Assembly: GCF_012271765.1 (NCBI RefSeq)
Contig: NZ_VRKO01000016.1
Location: 496,001 to 560,000, forward strand
Reading direction: 5' to 3'
From: Erwinia rhapontici
Lineage (GTDB): Bacteria; Pseudomonadota; Gammaproteobacteria; Enterobacterales; Enterobacteriaceae
DNA: 64,000 bases
The notes below the pieces were generated by a model. The model had not been told where the DNA came from. It made no database searches and saw nothing but the letters and a program-made list of their open reading frames with translations. Shown piece by piece: positions 16,024 to 27,490 of the stretch. Both the position numbers and the translations under genes were made by a program. Within the stretch, counting starts at the first letter, position 1. Every line of letters starts with the position of its first letter.

Positions 16024-17481
16024 TCAGGAAAGTGGCCTGGGCGCAGGCACCAGACAGCGCCAGATGGCCACGGCACAAAGCAATGTCACGACCATCAGGA
16101 CCAGCAGTAACTGGTGAAAAGCGGTCTCTGCCAGCGGCAGAAGATCCGGGCTGCTGACATGATAACTGGCCAACTGATGTGCTTTCTCGATCGATTTACC
16201 CTGCTGTGACAGTTGGCTAACCAGCAACTGGCTGAACAACGTACTGACGCTCGCCAGTGCGACCCCTTCACCTGCCACGCGCACGGTACTAAAGATACCG
16301 GTTGCCATCCCGGCGCGCTGCGGTGGCACCACGCTCACCGATAAATTATCCATCAATCCCCAGGGCAGACCGCTGCCGCTACCGATCATTACCATCGCCA
16401 GCAGGGTCACTGCCAGTGAGCTGTGTGGTGTTACCAGGCTGAGCAGGCCAATACCTGCTGCGGCAAGCACTAAACCCGCACAGCTCACGCTGCCAGGATG
16501 AAAGCGGCGCGTCAGCGCAACGGCAAGAGAAGGTACCACCAGCATCGGCAGCGAGATCGCCAGCATCAGCAAGCCGGTGGTCAGGGCGTCATAACCGTAG
16601 AAGCCCATAAAGCGCAGAGGCAGCAGCACCAGCAGTACCACAAAGCAGTAGCAGGTGGCGACGGGCAGCAGCTGTACGCCGATAAACCGGCCGTAGCGGA
16701 ACAGGCTCAGGTCAAGCATCGGGTGTGCGCTGCGGCGTTCTATCCAGACAAACAGCAGCGCCACGACCAGCGAAGCCAGCAGCAATCCTGTTGCCAGCGG
16801 ACCCGCACCGCTGTCAGCCACCTGTAACATTCCCCAGGTAAACAGAGTGAGCGTGGTGCTGAAGCTGATAATCCCCGACCAGTCCAGCGCACTGGCGTCC
16901 GGGTTGCGTGATTCTGGCAGGGTACGCATACCGATAACGAGCGCCAGCACGCCAAAAAGCGCGCAGCAAAGAAAGACGCTGTGCCAGCCGGCGATGGACA
17001 TCAGCATACCGGCAATCACCGGGCCAGCCGCCAGACCTACGCCAAAGCTGGTGCCCAGCAGACTGAATGCCCGCGCGCGTTCGGCCCCGTCAAAGGCATT
17101 CGCCAGCGCGGCACCGCCGCCAGCCAGCGCCGCCGCTGCCGCTGCGCCCTGTAGAGCACGTACCACGTCCAGCCAGACGATGGAGGGCACCCAGCCGGTC
17201 AGCAACGACAGCATAGTAAAAACGCTGACGCCGCTGATAAACAGGCGTTTACGGCCATAACGGTCGGCCAGTGCACCTGCCGCCATCAGCAGACTGCCAA
17301 AGCTGAGCAGGAACGCGTTGGTGATCCAGCTCAGTGCCAGCGCCGATCCGCCTGTTTGCAGGGCAATGGCCGGGGTGGCGATCACCCCGGCAGAAAAACT
17401 CAGGGGCAACATCAGTGCAGCGCTGCACACCGCCAGAATGCTCCAGCGGCTGCTTTGTGCCGTCAGTGTCAGGGAACTCAT
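16024..17481 (-). CDS. MFS multidrug-type efflux transporter (DHA2, 14-TM)
   Basis: A 485-residue, highly hydrophobic inner-membrane protein with the MFS motif LADRYGRKRLF after the second helix and a length typical of the 14-helix DHA2 (EmrB/QacA-like) branch. GGAG lies upstream of the ATG at 17481. It is transcribed divergently from a LysR-type regulator gene 101 bp away, the usual arrangement for a regulator controlling an exporter. The substrate is not predictable. There is no EmrA-like membrane fusion gene adjacent, so it probably acts alone across the inner membrane. Confidence 0.87.
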   Translation of the reverse strand: MSSLTLTAQSSRWSILAVCSAALMLPLSFSAGVIATPAIALQTGGSALALSWITNAFLLSFGSLLMAAGALADRYGRKRLFISGVSVFTMLSLLTGWVPSIVWLDVVRALQGAAAAAALAGGGAALANAFDGAERARAFSLLGTSFGVGLAAGPVIAGMLMSIAGWHSVFLCCALFGVLALVIGMRTLPESRNPDASALDWSGIISFSTTLTLFTWGMLQVADSGAGPLATGLLLASLVVALLFVWIERRSAHPMLDLSLFRYGRFIGVQLLPVATCYCFVVLLVLLPLRFMGFYGYDALTTGLLMLAISLPMLVVPSLAVALTRRFHPGSVSCAGLVLAAAGIGLLSLVTPHSSLAVTLLAMVMIGSGSGLPWGLMDNLSVSVVPPQRAGMATGIFSTVRVAGEGVALASVSTLFSQLLVSQLSQQGKSIEKAHQLASYHVSSPDLLPLAETAFHQLLLVLMVVTLLCAVAIWRCLVPAPRPLS

Positions 17482-17582
17482 GGGTAACTCTCCGCTTTCT
17501 TCCAGTGAAGAAGCAGGATAAATTGGCGTTACCGGGTGATAAACAGGCCGAATGGCCGCAGATAAAGGACATAAAGTCGCGA

Positions 17583-18482
17583 ATGAGCAGCGTGGAAAGT
17601 TTGAGTGGGCTCAATGCATTTGTGAAAGCCGCCCAGCTTGGCAGCTTTGTCGCGGCCGCAGAGCGGCTGAGCGTCTCGGCATCGGCCATCGGGAAAAGCG
17701 TTGCGCGGCTGGAGGCCAGCCTCGGGGTGAGTCTGTTTAATCGCAGCACACGAAGCCTGAGCCTGACAGAAGAAGGCCTGCTGTTTTTTGAACGCAGCCA
17801 GCGCATTGTGATGGAGCTGGAAGAGGCGGAGCAGGAGCTGTCAAGGCTGATGGCGGCCCCGCGCGGGCGGCTGCGTCTGAGTTTTCCCGCGATTGGTTAT
17901 CGTTTGCTCCTGCCGCTGTTGCCGGGTTTCACCGCCCGTTATCCTGAAATTGAGCTGGATCTCGACTTTAACGATCGGCTGGTGGATGTTATCGGGGAAG
18001 GGTATGACGCGGTTCTGCGCAGTGGCGAGTTTGCCGATTCACGGCTGAAGGCGCGACGGCTGGGCGGTTTTCGCTTTCGTCTGGTGGGCGCAACAGACTA
18101 TTTCGCACGACACGGCGTGCCGCAGGGGCCGGAAGACCTGGCGCAACATGCCTGCCTGCTGTATCGCTTTTCCGGCAACAGTCAGCTTCAGCCCTGGCAG
18201 TTTGACGGTGCTGACGATCGCACACTCTCGCTGGCCGGGCCGCTGGTGTTTAATAATCTTGAGGCGCAGATCTCGGCCGCGCGCCGGGGGCTGGGGCTGA
18301 TCTACGTACCGGATTTTGCAGTGACGGAATACCTGGAGAGCGGGGAGCTGCAAAGCGTGCTGGATGAACACATCAGCGCAGGAGGGCAGTTTTCGCTGCT
18401 CTGGCCGGGGAACCGGCATCTGCTGCCTAAATTACGGGTACTGATTGACTATCTGGCAGAGCATATTGCATTGAGCAAATAA
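17583..18482 (+). CDS. LysR-family transcriptional regulator
   Basis: A 299-residue regulator with an N-terminal winged helix (LNAFVKAAQLGSFVAAAERL ... SVARLEASLGVSLFNRSTR) and a C-terminal periplasmic-binding-type effector domain (~90-295). The start at 17583 gives the standard LysR N-terminus; the open frame extends upstream but overlaps the divergent MFS gene. It is of the CrgA/DsdC-like subgroup frequently paired with MFS exporters. By position it probably controls the divergent exporter and itself from the 17482-17582 intergenic region. Confidence 0.9.
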   Translation: MSSVESLSGLNAFVKAAQLGSFVAAAERLSVSASAIGKSVARLEASLGVSLFNRSTRSLSLTEEGLLFFERSQRIVMELEEAEQELSRLMAAPRGRLRLSFPAIGYRLLLPLLPGFTARYPEIELDLDFNDRLVDVIGEGYDAVLRSGEFADSRLKARRLGGFRFRLVGATDYFARHGVPQGPEDLAQHACLLYRFSGNSQLQPWQFDGADDRTLSLAGPLVFNNLEAQISAARRGLGLIYVPDFAVTEYLESGELQSVLDEHISAGGQFSLLWPGNRHLLPKLRVLIDYLAEHIALSK

Positions 18483-18485
18483 AAA

Positions 18486-18509
18486 AGGGACAGGCGTTAA
18501 CCTGTCCCT
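18486..18509 (-). terminator. Rho-independent terminator of prs
   Basis: A perfect 9-bp stem AGGGACAGG / CCTGTCCCT with loop CGTTAA. On the minus strand it is followed by TTTTTT, making it a good terminator for prs. On the plus strand it may also serve the LysR gene that ends at 18482. Confidence 0.8.
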
Positions 18510-18518
18510 CTTATGCAG

Positions 18519-18582
18519 CATGGCCTGACGGGGCCGACCGAAAAAAAAGGTCAGCCCCTACACCTGTTAACTGTAGGGGCTG
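18519..18582 (-). repeat. Palindromic intergenic element, TGTAGGGG family, copy 2
   Basis: The complement of 18519-18562 reads TGTAGGGGCTGACC, a T8 run, CGGTCGGCCCCGTC, and matches elements at 7294 and 27373. An adjoining inverted copy of the end, CAGCCCCTACA (18552-18562) / TGTAGGGGCTG (18572-18582), forms an 11-bp hairpin. It lies between the prs terminator and the prs stop. Confidence 0.6.
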
Positions 18583-18602
18583 CCCGCCAGGTCACGCCAC
18601 GA

Positions 18603-19616
<1,014 letters not shown>

Positions 19617-19637
19617 TTATGCTTTCATACGGGTGTC

Positions 19638-19764
19638 TTAACCCTGTGTTCTTGACGCCGTAGCGGCGTTGGCTGCATGTATTCATCCCGGTGACTTACT
19701 CAAGTAAGCTCCCGGGGACTCATCCACTTGCCGCCTTGCCACAGCGCCAATAGCTTGGGTTATA
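19638..19764. repeat. ERIC (enterobacterial repetitive intergenic consensus) element
   Basis: This 127-bp imperfect palindrome has the exact length of a full ERIC unit. Its centre, TGACTTACTCAAGTAAGCTC flanked by CCCGG and CCGGGG, matches the known ERIC core (TGACTTACT...AGTAAGCTCC with CCCC/GGGG flanks). The ends are TTAACCC and GGGTTATA. It lies between ispE and prs, so it is transcribed with them and could act on the mRNA. Confidence 0.88.
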
Positions 19765-19813
19765 TCAGAGCAGTGGTGCAGCGTCTGGAACAGGTGACAC
19801 TGTCACATCAACT

Positions 19814-20671
19814 CTATTGCTCTGAAAGGGTGCGGTGCAGTGGCGAAACGTTAACGCCTCGCGCAACAAACCCCTGCAACCCTTTCGGAGCCAGCTCAAG
19901 CACCTGTCTTGCGGCGTACTCGGTGTCAAATTCTGCAAACACACAAGCACCCGTTCCAGTCAGGCGCGACGGCGCGTATTCTAGCAGCCAGGAAACGAGC
20001 TGTTCAACCTCGCGAAAACGATTTCTTACTGCTGCCTCACAATCATTGCGGAATTCGGCTGCTAATAAGGCGCTGATTTCCCTTTTTGGCGTGTTTCTGG
20101 TCAATTCAGGATCGTTAAATACCACGGGTGTCGCAACGCTGACACCAGGATGCATCACCAGATACCATTTTTCTGGTGGCGAAACCGGTGTCAGTTGTTC
20201 ACCCACCCCCTCAGCGAAGGCAGAAAATCCGCGCACAAAGACAGGCACGTCGGCACCGAGTTGCAGGCCAAGCTCGGCCAGTTGTTCAAAACTGAAGCCG
20301 GTTTGCCATAAATGATTGAGTGCCACCAGTACGGTGGCGGCGTTGGAGGAGCCTCCGCCCAGTCCACCGCCCATGGGTAACCGCTTCTCTACCGCCAGGG
20401 TCGCCCCTGCGCTGGCGGGCAGCACGCCCTGATCGAGCGCCCGTTCGCGCAGCAGTTGCGCGGCACGGACGATCAGGTTCTGTTCATCAGGCACGCCATC
20501 GACGGGTGTCAGCAGACGCAATTCACCCTGACTGTTGGTTTCAATCTTCAGCGTGTCACCATAATCCAGAAACTGAAACAGCGTCTGGAGGTCATGGTAG
20601 CCGTCAGCGCGGCGGCCGGTGATGTAGAGAAACAGATTCAGTTTTGCCGGGGCAGGCCATGTTGTGATCAT
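19814..20671 (-). CDS. ispE: 4-diphosphocytidyl-2-C-methyl-D-erythritol kinase
   Basis: A 285-residue GHMP-family kinase catalysing the ATP-dependent fourth step of the MEP isoprenoid pathway. Motifs: N-terminal [16 protein letters not shown] with substrate Lys, the ATP loop [14 protein letters not shown], and the C-terminal LTGTGACVF. The start overlaps the lolB stop as ATGA, so translation is coupled. The order lolB-ispE-prs is the conserved enterobacterial one. Confidence 0.97.
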   Translation of the reverse strand: MITTWPAPAKLNLFLYITGRRADGYHDLQTLFQFLDYGDTLKIETNSQGELRLLTPVDGVPDEQNLIVRAAQLLRERALDQGVLPASAGATLAVEKRLPMGGGLGGGSSNAATVLVALNHLWQTGFSFEQLAELGLQLGADVPVFVRGFSAFAEGVGEQLTPVSPPEKWYLVMHPGVSVATPVVFNDPELTRNTPKREISALLAAEFRNDCEAAVRNRFREVEQLVSWLLEYAPSRLTGTGACVFAEFDTEYAARQVLELAPKGLQGFVARGVNVSPLHRTLSEQ

Positions 20672-21294
20672 TTTACAGTCCAGCTATCCATTTTCAGCTT
20701 AATACGCTGGTCGCCTTCACGCAGTTCGAGGTTCGACGGTAGCGGTGGATTCTGTTTACTGTCGTAGCCCTGATAGGTCACTTTCCACTGTTTACCGTCC
20801 TGGCTGTAGTTCACTTCACGCAGACGATACTGGTCATCCAGGGTGAAATCGGTGGCATCACCCGGCAAGCCAAGGATCCACTGGCGCAGGTTATCCAGAG
20901 GAATACTCATGCCCGTGAGCTGAGAAATCATTTTAGCCGCATCGTTGCTGACATAGCGCTTGCCTTTATTGTCAACGATCTGTGCAACTTGTCCTTGCTG
21001 GTCAAGCTGCAGCTCTGTGCTGCCCAGGGGATTGGTCAACAGCAGGCGATAGCGATCCGCTGCTGTCTGTTGCCAGTTGTAGCGGGCATAGACTTTTTGC
21101 CGATCGGAAAGGTAGGCAAAGGCGCCACGCGTCTGGTACTGAGTGATTTTTTCCACCGCCTGCTGATGGTCACGCCATTGCGGGGACGTCGGGCTTTGGC
21201 CCGGAGTTTGCGCTGGTTCGTTAAGAACACACCCGGTTAGCAGCAGGGCGGCAAGGGGAAGAAGCCGCAGCAGGCGGCGATTCGACGATAACAT
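20668..21294 (-). CDS. lolB: Outer-membrane lipoprotein receptor LolB
   Basis: A 208-residue precursor with basic N-terminus and lipobox LLTGC (Cys at ~22). The mature protein accepts lipoproteins from periplasmic LolA and inserts them in the outer membrane; it is itself an outer-membrane lipoprotein. Its length equals E. coli LolB (207). It is divergent from hemA with a 212 bp gap, as in E. coli, and overlaps ispE by 4 bp. Confidence 0.96.
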   Translation of the reverse strand: MLSSNRRLLRLLPLAALLLTGCVLNEPAQTPGQSPTSPQWRDHQQAVEKITQYQTRGAFAYLSDRQKVYARYNWQQTAADRYRLLLTNPLGSTELQLDQQGQVAQIVDNKGKRYVSNDAAKMISQLTGMSIPLDNLRQWILGLPGDATDFTLDDQYRLREVNYSQDGKQWKVTYQGYDSKQNPPLPSNLELREGDQRIKLKMDSWTVK

Positions 21295-21506
21295 GTTCAG
21301 GTCAGCTCCTAAGACTCAGTTCGCAATCAACCGCCCACGCTAACCAGCTAAAACGGCGGCGTCAATGCTCAAATTGTCTCATTTGACCCGCAAGAGGTAT
21401 ATCTTGTTACAGGGATAGGCGAAGCATGGCTTTTATTGATCTCGCTCATCTTGTAGAATGCGCCACACAAAACCCTGACAACTGTGGGATTAACCCAACC
21501 TGCACC

Positions 21507-22763
21507 ATGACGTTACTGGCTCTCGGCATCAATCACAAAACGGCACCTGTGTCTCTGCGCGAACGCGTGACGTTCTCGCCGGATCAGCTGGAACAGGCGC
21601 TCACTAGCCTGTTGGCGCAGCCGCTGGTTCAGGGCGGCGTTGTGCTGTCTACCTGTAACCGTACCGAGTTGTATCTGAGCGTCGAACAGCAGGAAAACCT
21701 GCAGGAACAGCTGGTGACCTGGCTCTGTGATTACCACAAGCTCAGCGTCGATGAAGTGCGTAAAAGCCTCTACTGGCATCATGATAACGATGCCGTCAGC
21801 CACCTGATGCGCGTCGCCAGCGGGCTGGATTCCCTGGTGCTGGGCGAACCTCAAATTCTTGGTCAGGTCAAAAAGGCGTTTGCTGATTCCCAGCGCGGCC
21901 ACTCGCTTTCCAGCGAACTGGAGCGTATGTTCCAGAAATCGTTCTCCGTGGCCAAACGCGTGCGTACCGAAACCGAAATCGGTGCCAGTGCCGTCTCCGT
22001 GGCATTTGCTGCCTGCACGCTGGCACGCCAGATCTTCGAGTCCCTCTCCACGGTTAACGTGCTGCTGGTGGGCGCGGGTGAAACCATTGAACTGGCTGCC
22101 CGCCATCTGCATCAGCATAAGGTGAAGAAGTTGATGATCGCCAACCGTACCCGCGAACGTGCACAAGCGCTGGCGGATGAGGTCGGGGCTGAAGTCATCA
22201 GCCTGCCGGAAATCGATTCCCGTCTGGCGGAAGCCGACATCATTATCAGTTCTACAGCCAGCCCGCTGCCGATTATCGGTAAGGGGATGGTGGAGCGTGC
22301 GCTTAAACAGCGCCGTAATCAGCCTATGCTGCTGGTGGATATTGCCGTACCGCGTGACGTGGAGCCGGAAGTGGGTAAATTGCCCAATGCCTATCTCTAT
22401 AGCGTTGATGACCTGCAGGCGATTATTGAAAGCAATATGGCCCAGCGCCAGGCGGCGGCCGTGCAGGCTGAAACTATCGTGGTGCAGGAAAGCAGCGAGT
22501 TTATGTCCTGGCTACGGGCCCAGAGCGCCGTTGAGACTATCCGCGATTACCGCTCACAGGCGGAACAGGTGCGTGCTGAACTGGAAGCGCGTGCCATAGC
22601 GGCCCTGCAACAGGGAGGCAACGCTGAAGAGGTGTTGCGCGACCTGGCCCATAAGCTGACCAACCGTTTGATCCACGCTCCTACCAAATCTCTTCAGCAG
22701 GCCGCACGCGACGGCGATGGCGAACGCCTGCAAATTTTACGCGACAGCCTCGGGCTGGATTAG
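21507..22763 (+). CDS. hemA: Glutamyl-tRNA reductase
   Basis: A 418-residue enzyme producing glutamate-1-semialdehyde from glutamyl-tRNA with NADPH, the committed step of heme and siroheme synthesis. The start [20 protein letters not shown] at 21507 matches E. coli; the open frame extends further upstream without reason. Catalytic Cys50 is in [12 protein letters not shown], the NADPH-binding [13 protein letters not shown] follows, and a C-terminal dimerisation helix ends the protein. It heads the hemA-prfA-prmC-sirB2-sirB1-kdsA run. The siroheme-dependent nitrite reductase in this window draws on the same pathway. Confidence 0.98.
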   Translation: MTLLALGINHKTAPVSLRERVTFSPDQLEQALTSLLAQPLVQGGVVLSTCNRTELYLSVEQQENLQEQLVTWLCDYHKLSVDEVRKSLYWHHDNDAVSHLMRVASGLDSLVLGEPQILGQVKKAFADSQRGHSLSSELERMFQKSFSVAKRVRTETEIGASAVSVAFAACTLARQIFESLSTVNVLLVGAGETIELAARHLHQHKVKKLMIANRTRERAQALADEVGAEVISLPEIDSRLAEADIIISSTASPLPIIGKGMVERALKQRRNQPMLLVDIAVPRDVEPEVGKLPNAYLYSVDDLQAIIESNMAQRQAAAVQAETIVVQESSEFMSWLRAQSAVETIRDYRSQAEQVRAELEARAIAALQQGGNAEEVLRDLAHKLTNRLIHAPTKSLQQAARDGDGERLQILRDSLGLD

Positions 22764-22802
22764 CGTTTCAAGCCTCTTTTCTTACAAGGTAAAAGACTAC
22801 GA

Positions 22803-23885
22803 ATGAAGCCTTCTATTGTTGCTAAACTGGAAGCCTTGCAGGAGCGCCACGAAGAAGTGGAGGCGATGCTGGGCGATGCCGGAGTGATTGCCGATCAGGA
22901 ACGTTTTCGTGCACTCTCCCGCGAATATGCCCAGCTTACCGACGTCAGCCAGTGTTTCCGTCAGTGGCAGCAGACCCAGGAAGATATCGAAACCGCTGAA
23001 ATGATGCTCAGTGACCTGGAAATGCGTGAGATGGCTCAGGAAGAGCTGAAAGAAGCCCGTGCCGCCAGTGACGTGCTGGAGCAACAGTTACAGGTGTTGC
23101 TGTTGCCGAAAGATCCGGATGACGAACGTAACTGCTATCTGGAAGTGCGTGCCGGAACCGGTGGTGATGAAGCCGCTATTTTCGCCGGCGATCTGTTCCG
23201 TATGTACAGCCGTTATGCGGAGTCAAAACGCTGGAAAGTGGAAGTGATGAGCGCTAACGAAGGCGAACATGGCGGTTATAAAGAGATCATCGCCAAAGTG
23301 ATCGGCGATGGCGCCTATGGCCGCCTGAAGTTCGAATCTGGCGGCCACCGCGTGCAACGTGTGCCGGAGACGGAGTCACAGGGGCGCATCCACACCTCAG
23401 CCTGTACGGTTGCGGTGATGCCCGAACTGCCGGAAGCCGAACTGCCGGATATCAATCCGTCTGATTTAAAAATCGATACGTTCCGCTCCTCCGGGGCTGG
23501 TGGTCAGCACGTTAACACCACCGATTCCGCTATCCGTATTACCCACTTGCCCACCGGTATCGTGGTCGAGTGCCAGGACGAACGTTCACAGCATAAAAAC
23601 AAAGCGAAAGCGTTGGGCGTGCTGGGTTCGCGTATCCGTGCTGCCGAAATGGCACATCGTCAACAGGAAGAGTCCTCCACCCGCCGTAACTTGCTTGGCA
23701 CTGGCGACCGCTCTGACCGTAACCGTACCTATAACTTCCCGCAGGGCCGCATTACTGACCACCGTATCAACCTGACCATTTACCGTCTGGATGACGCAAT
23801 GGAAGGGAAGCTGGATGCGCTGATTGAACCTGTGGTTCAGGAGTACCAGGCGGATCAGCTGGCCGCACTCGCCGGGCAGGATTAA
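22803..23885 (+). CDS. prfA: Peptide chain release factor 1
   Basis: A 360-residue protein that recognises UAA and UAG and triggers peptide release. The universally conserved GGQ motif is in [15 protein letters not shown], whose glutamine is methylated by PrmC, encoded immediately downstream with a 1-nt overlap. It begins 39 bp after hemA. Full length and intact. Confidence 0.98.
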   Translation: MKPSIVAKLEALQERHEEVEAMLGDAGVIADQERFRALSREYAQLTDVSQCFRQWQQTQEDIETAEMMLSDLEMREMAQEELKEARAASDVLEQQLQVLLLPKDPDDERNCYLEVRAGTGGDEAAIFAGDLFRMYSRYAESKRWKVEVMSANEGEHGGYKEIIAKVIGDGAYGRLKFESGGHRVQRVPETESQGRIHTSACTVAVMPELPEAELPDINPSDLKIDTFRSSGAGGQHVNTTDSAIRITHLPTGIVVECQDERSQHKNKAKALGVLGSRIRAAEMAHRQQEESSTRRNLLGTGDRSDRNRTYNFPQGRITDHRINLTIYRLDDAMEGKLDALIEPVVQEYQADQLAALAGQD

Positions 23886-24718
23886 TGCAGATCCGTGTCT
23901 GGCTGCGTAACGCGGTCGCTCAGTTGCCGGACAGTGACAGCCCGAAACGCGATGCTGAAATTCTGCTGGGGAAAGTGCTCGGTAAATCCCGCGCCTGGTT
24001 GATCGCCTTTGACGATGCCACGCTGGATGACGCGCAGCTTGCGCAGCTGGATGCGCTGCTGGAACGCCGTGCCGCTGGGGAGCCAGTGGCATACCTGACA
24101 GGGGAACGTGAGTTCTGGTCTCTGTCGCTGACGGTATCGCCCGACACGTTGATCCCCCGCCCGGATAGCGAGGTGCTGGTAGAGCAGGCGCTCGCGCGTC
24201 TGCCTGCTGAGCCTTGCAAGGTGTTGGATCTCGGCACCGGCACCGGGGCGATTGCCCTGGCGCTGGCCAGCGAACGCCCCCATTGCCAGGTCACAGGCGT
24301 GGATCGTATTGCTGCCGCAGTGGCACTGGCACAGCACAATGCCAGCAAGCTGGCGCTGGCTAATACCGGTTTTTTGCAAAGCCACTGGTTTTCCGCCCTC
24401 GAAGGACAACAGTTTGCGCTGATTGTCAGTAATCCCCCCTACATTGATGCCGATGACCACCATCTTTCACAGGGCGACGTGCGTTTTGAACCCGCCAGTG
24501 CGCTGGTGGCAGGCGATCATGGCCTGGCCGATATCCGAATCATTGCCGCAGAAGCAGGGCGCTATTTACAGGATAATGGCTGGTTATTACTGGAACACGG
24601 CTGGCAGCAGGGCGAAGACGTCAGGAAAATTTTGCGCGAAAACAGCTTCCACGCAGTGGAAACCTGTCAGGATTATGGCGGCAATGACCGCGTAACCGTC
24701 GGGCAAAGACAAGGATAA
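23885..24718 (+). CDS. prmC: Release factor glutamine methyltransferase PrmC (HemK)
   Basis: A 277-residue SAM-dependent enzyme that methylates the GGQ glutamine of RF1 and RF2. It has an N-terminal helical substrate-binding domain, the SAM loop VLDLGTGTGAIALALA and the catalytic NPPY in IVSNPPYID. Translational coupling to prfA (TAATG) matches its function. Confidence 0.97.
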   Translation: MQIRVWLRNAVAQLPDSDSPKRDAEILLGKVLGKSRAWLIAFDDATLDDAQLAQLDALLERRAAGEPVAYLTGEREFWSLSLTVSPDTLIPRPDSEVLVEQALARLPAEPCKVLDLGTGTGAIALALASERPHCQVTGVDRIAAAVALAQHNASKLALANTGFLQSHWFSALEGQQFALIVSNPPYIDADDHHLSQGDVRFEPASALVAGDHGLADIRIIAAEAGRYLQDNGWLLLEHGWQQGEDVRKILRENSFHAVETCQDYGGNDRVTVGQRQG

Positions 24719-24730
24719 TAAGGAATTTAT

Positions 24731-25129
24731 ATGGCTGCCTGGTACTTCCCGCTAAAACATTTTCATCTGTTAACCGTGGCGATCACTGCACTGATGTTTG
24801 TGCTGCGCTTCTACTGGTACCAGACCCATTCTTCGATGCTGCAACGCCGCTGGGTGCGCATCGTACCTCATCTGAATGACACGCTCTTATTACTGTCGGG
24901 TGGGTTACTGGTCGCCATAACGCATTTTTACCCGTTCAGCCCACAAGGTGTCTGGCTGACTGAGAAGCTTTTTGGCGTTATTATCTATATCGCGCTGGGT
25001 TTTATTGCCCTCGGACGCCGTCCGCGCGCACAAAAAATACGCTGGATAGCGTTTATTGTGGCGTTAATCGCCCTTGTGGTCATCGTGAAACTTGCCACAA
25101 CTAAAATGCCACTGCTGGGGTTTGTATGA
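24731..25129 (+). CDS. sirB2: SirB2-family inner-membrane protein
   Basis: A 132-residue protein with four hydrophobic helices (about residues 8-26, 46-64, 74-94, 101-120) and an N-terminal MAAWYFPLKHFHLLTV typical of SirB2 (YchQ). The molecular function is not established. It sits between prmC (12 bp gap) and sirB1 (4-bp overlap) in the conserved hemA-kdsA operon. Confidence 0.92.
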   Translation: MAAWYFPLKHFHLLTVAITALMFVLRFYWYQTHSSMLQRRWVRIVPHLNDTLLLLSGGLLVAITHFYPFSPQGVWLTEKLFGVIIYIALGFIALGRRPRAQKIRWIAFIVALIALVVIVKLATTKMPLLGFV

Positions 25130-25935
25130 CGTCTATCGCTGATTTTGATTTTACCGCCGGAACGCTGAGTGACGCGGTGATTACTGCATCGCTCGCGGTC
25201 CGTCGCGACTTTCCGGCTGATGATGTCAGAGCGCGCTTAGCGGCGCTGGTTGCCGAAGCACGAGCTGAAATTCCGTCAGAACTTGCCGCGGATTTACAGG
25301 TTGAGCAATTGATCGCCCTGTTCTGGGGCCGCTGGGGTTTTGGCGGCGCGAGCGGGGTTTATCGGTTGTCTGATACGCTGTGGCTGGACAATGTATTGCG
25401 AACCCGTCAGGGCACCGCTGTGTCGCTGGGCGTCATTTTTTTGCACATTGCGGATCAGCTCGACCTGCCGATGATGCCCGTGATTTTTCCGACACAGCTG
25501 ATTCTGCGAGCCGACTGGATCGATGAAGATATGTGGCTCATCAACCCCTTTGATGGTGAAACGCTGGATGAACACCAGCTGGAAGTGTGGCTTCAGGGCA
25601 ATATCGGGCCAGGGACCGAACTGTATGATGACGATCTGCAGGAAGCCGAGCCGCTGATGGTGCTGCGCAAAATGCTCGACACTCTGAAATCCGCGCTGAT
25701 GGATGAGAAACAGATGGAGATGGCGCTGCACGTCAGCCAGGTGCTGGTGCAGATGGACCCGGAAGACCCGTATGAAATCCGCGATCGCGGTCTGATTTTT
25801 GCCCAGCTAGAGTGCGAACATGTGGCCCTCAATGATTTAACGTATTTTGTTGAGCAGTGCCCCGAAGACCCGATCAGCGAGATGATTAAAGTCCAGATCC
25901 ACTCAATTGAACAGAAACAGATTACCCTTCACTAA
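25126..25935 (+). CDS. sirB1: SirB1-family tetratricopeptide protein
   Basis: A 269-residue cytosolic protein of the SirB1/YchA family. The N-terminal half (~1-150) is a transglutaminase-like fold with GRWGFGGASGVYRLSDTLWL and NVLRTRQGTAVSLGVIFL. The C-terminal half (~180-265) has TPR-like helices ending in VQIHSIEQKQITLH. The activity is unknown. It overlaps sirB2 by 4 bp and precedes kdsA by 28 bp, the standard gene order. Confidence 0.93.
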   Translation: MTSIADFDFTAGTLSDAVITASLAVRRDFPADDVRARLAALVAEARAEIPSELAADLQVEQLIALFWGRWGFGGASGVYRLSDTLWLDNVLRTRQGTAVSLGVIFLHIADQLDLPMMPVIFPTQLILRADWIDEDMWLINPFDGETLDEHQLEVWLQGNIGPGTELYDDDLQEAEPLMVLRKMLDTLKSALMDEKQMEMALHVSQVLVQMDPEDPYEIRDRGLIFAQLECEHVALNDLTYFVEQCPEDPISEMIKVQIHSIEQKQITLH

Positions 25936-25939
25936 CTGA

Positions 25940-26818
<879 letters not shown>

Positions 26819-26833
26819 GTTTGTTTGATCCTC

Positions 26834-26861
26834 AAAACGAGCCAGAAAACTGGCTCGTTTT
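26834..26861 (+). terminator. Rho-independent terminator after kdsA
   Basis: A perfect 12-bp stem AAAACGAGCCAG / CTGGCTCGTTTT closed by the loop AAAA; the TTTT of the stem runs into TCTCTG. It lies 15 bp after the kdsA stop. Confidence 0.85.
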
Positions 26862-26941
26862 CTCTGCGCAGTTATTCTTCAACCCGCCTGAATCTACAGT
26901 GTTTTTGACCTACAATGGAAAGTACATAAAAAGGAGTTCCT

Positions 26942-27349
26942 ATGAAAAAAACGTTTGTTTTGCTATTGGGTGCGATTGCGCTCAATGGTTGCAGCCAGAC
27001 CCCACACTCTGAAGCCGGACAGTTAGCAAACCGTCTGTTTGCGCTCAGTGCTGTTGATGGTCAGAGCGTAAAATCTCATGAAGGGATGAAACCGGGGATT
27101 GGATTTAATGACAGTCTCCGGGTCAGCGGTGTGATGTGTAATCGTTTCTTCGGGCAGGGGCATCTGGAGCAGGGGCGACTGACTGTACCCATGCTGGCCT
27201 CGACGAAAATGATGTGCAGCGACCCACAGCTCAACCAGTGGGAACAGACGTTATCGGTGGTGCTGACGAAAGGGGCAGAGGTGAAATTGACTGAGCAAAC
27301 GCTGACGCTGACGGGAAGTGGTCATAAGCTGGAATATACCGCGCAGTAA
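26942..27349 (+). CDS. hslJ: HslJ-like META-domain lipoprotein
   Basis: A 135-residue lipoprotein precursor: MKKTFVLLLGAIALNGC gives a lipobox with Cys17. The remainder is one META domain with VSGVMCNRFFGQGHLEQG and MLASTKMMCSDPQLN, whose two cysteines are conserved in HslJ. E. coli HslJ is heat-inducible and linked to novobiocin resistance. AAGGAG precedes the start, and the upstream kdsA terminator suggests an independent promoter. Confidence 0.9.
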   Translation: MKKTFVLLLGAIALNGCSQTPHSEAGQLANRLFALSAVDGQSVKSHEGMKPGIGFNDSLRVSGVMCNRFFGQGHLEQGRLTVPMLASTKMMCSDPQLNQWEQTLSVVLTKGAEVKLTEQTLTLTGSGHKLEYTAQ

Positions 27350-27372
27350 CGCGGACCTGACCCGTGTTGCAC

Positions 27373-27416
27373 ACCATCAGCACGGGTCGACCGTAAAAAA
27401 GGTCGACCCCTACAGG
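27373..27416 (-). repeat. Palindromic intergenic element, TGTAGGGG family, copy 3
   Basis: On the minus strand it reads TGTAGGGGTCGACC, TTTTTTA, CGGTCGACCCGTGC, then TGATGGTG. GGTCGACC and GGTCGACC can pair across the T-run. It matches elements at 7294 and 18519 and lies 24 bp after hslJ, before convergent chaA. Confidence 0.65.
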
Positions 27417-27490
27417 AATGACAGACCGTCTGCTCACTCACCGCTTTTCTGTTCCGGTCGGCCAGCACAGCACGGTCTACCCGCGCAAAT

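Noticed and set aside
21513..22166. 217-codon frame antisense to hemA
   Set aside because: It is His/Gln-rich nonsense typical of the complement of a GC-rich conserved gene.
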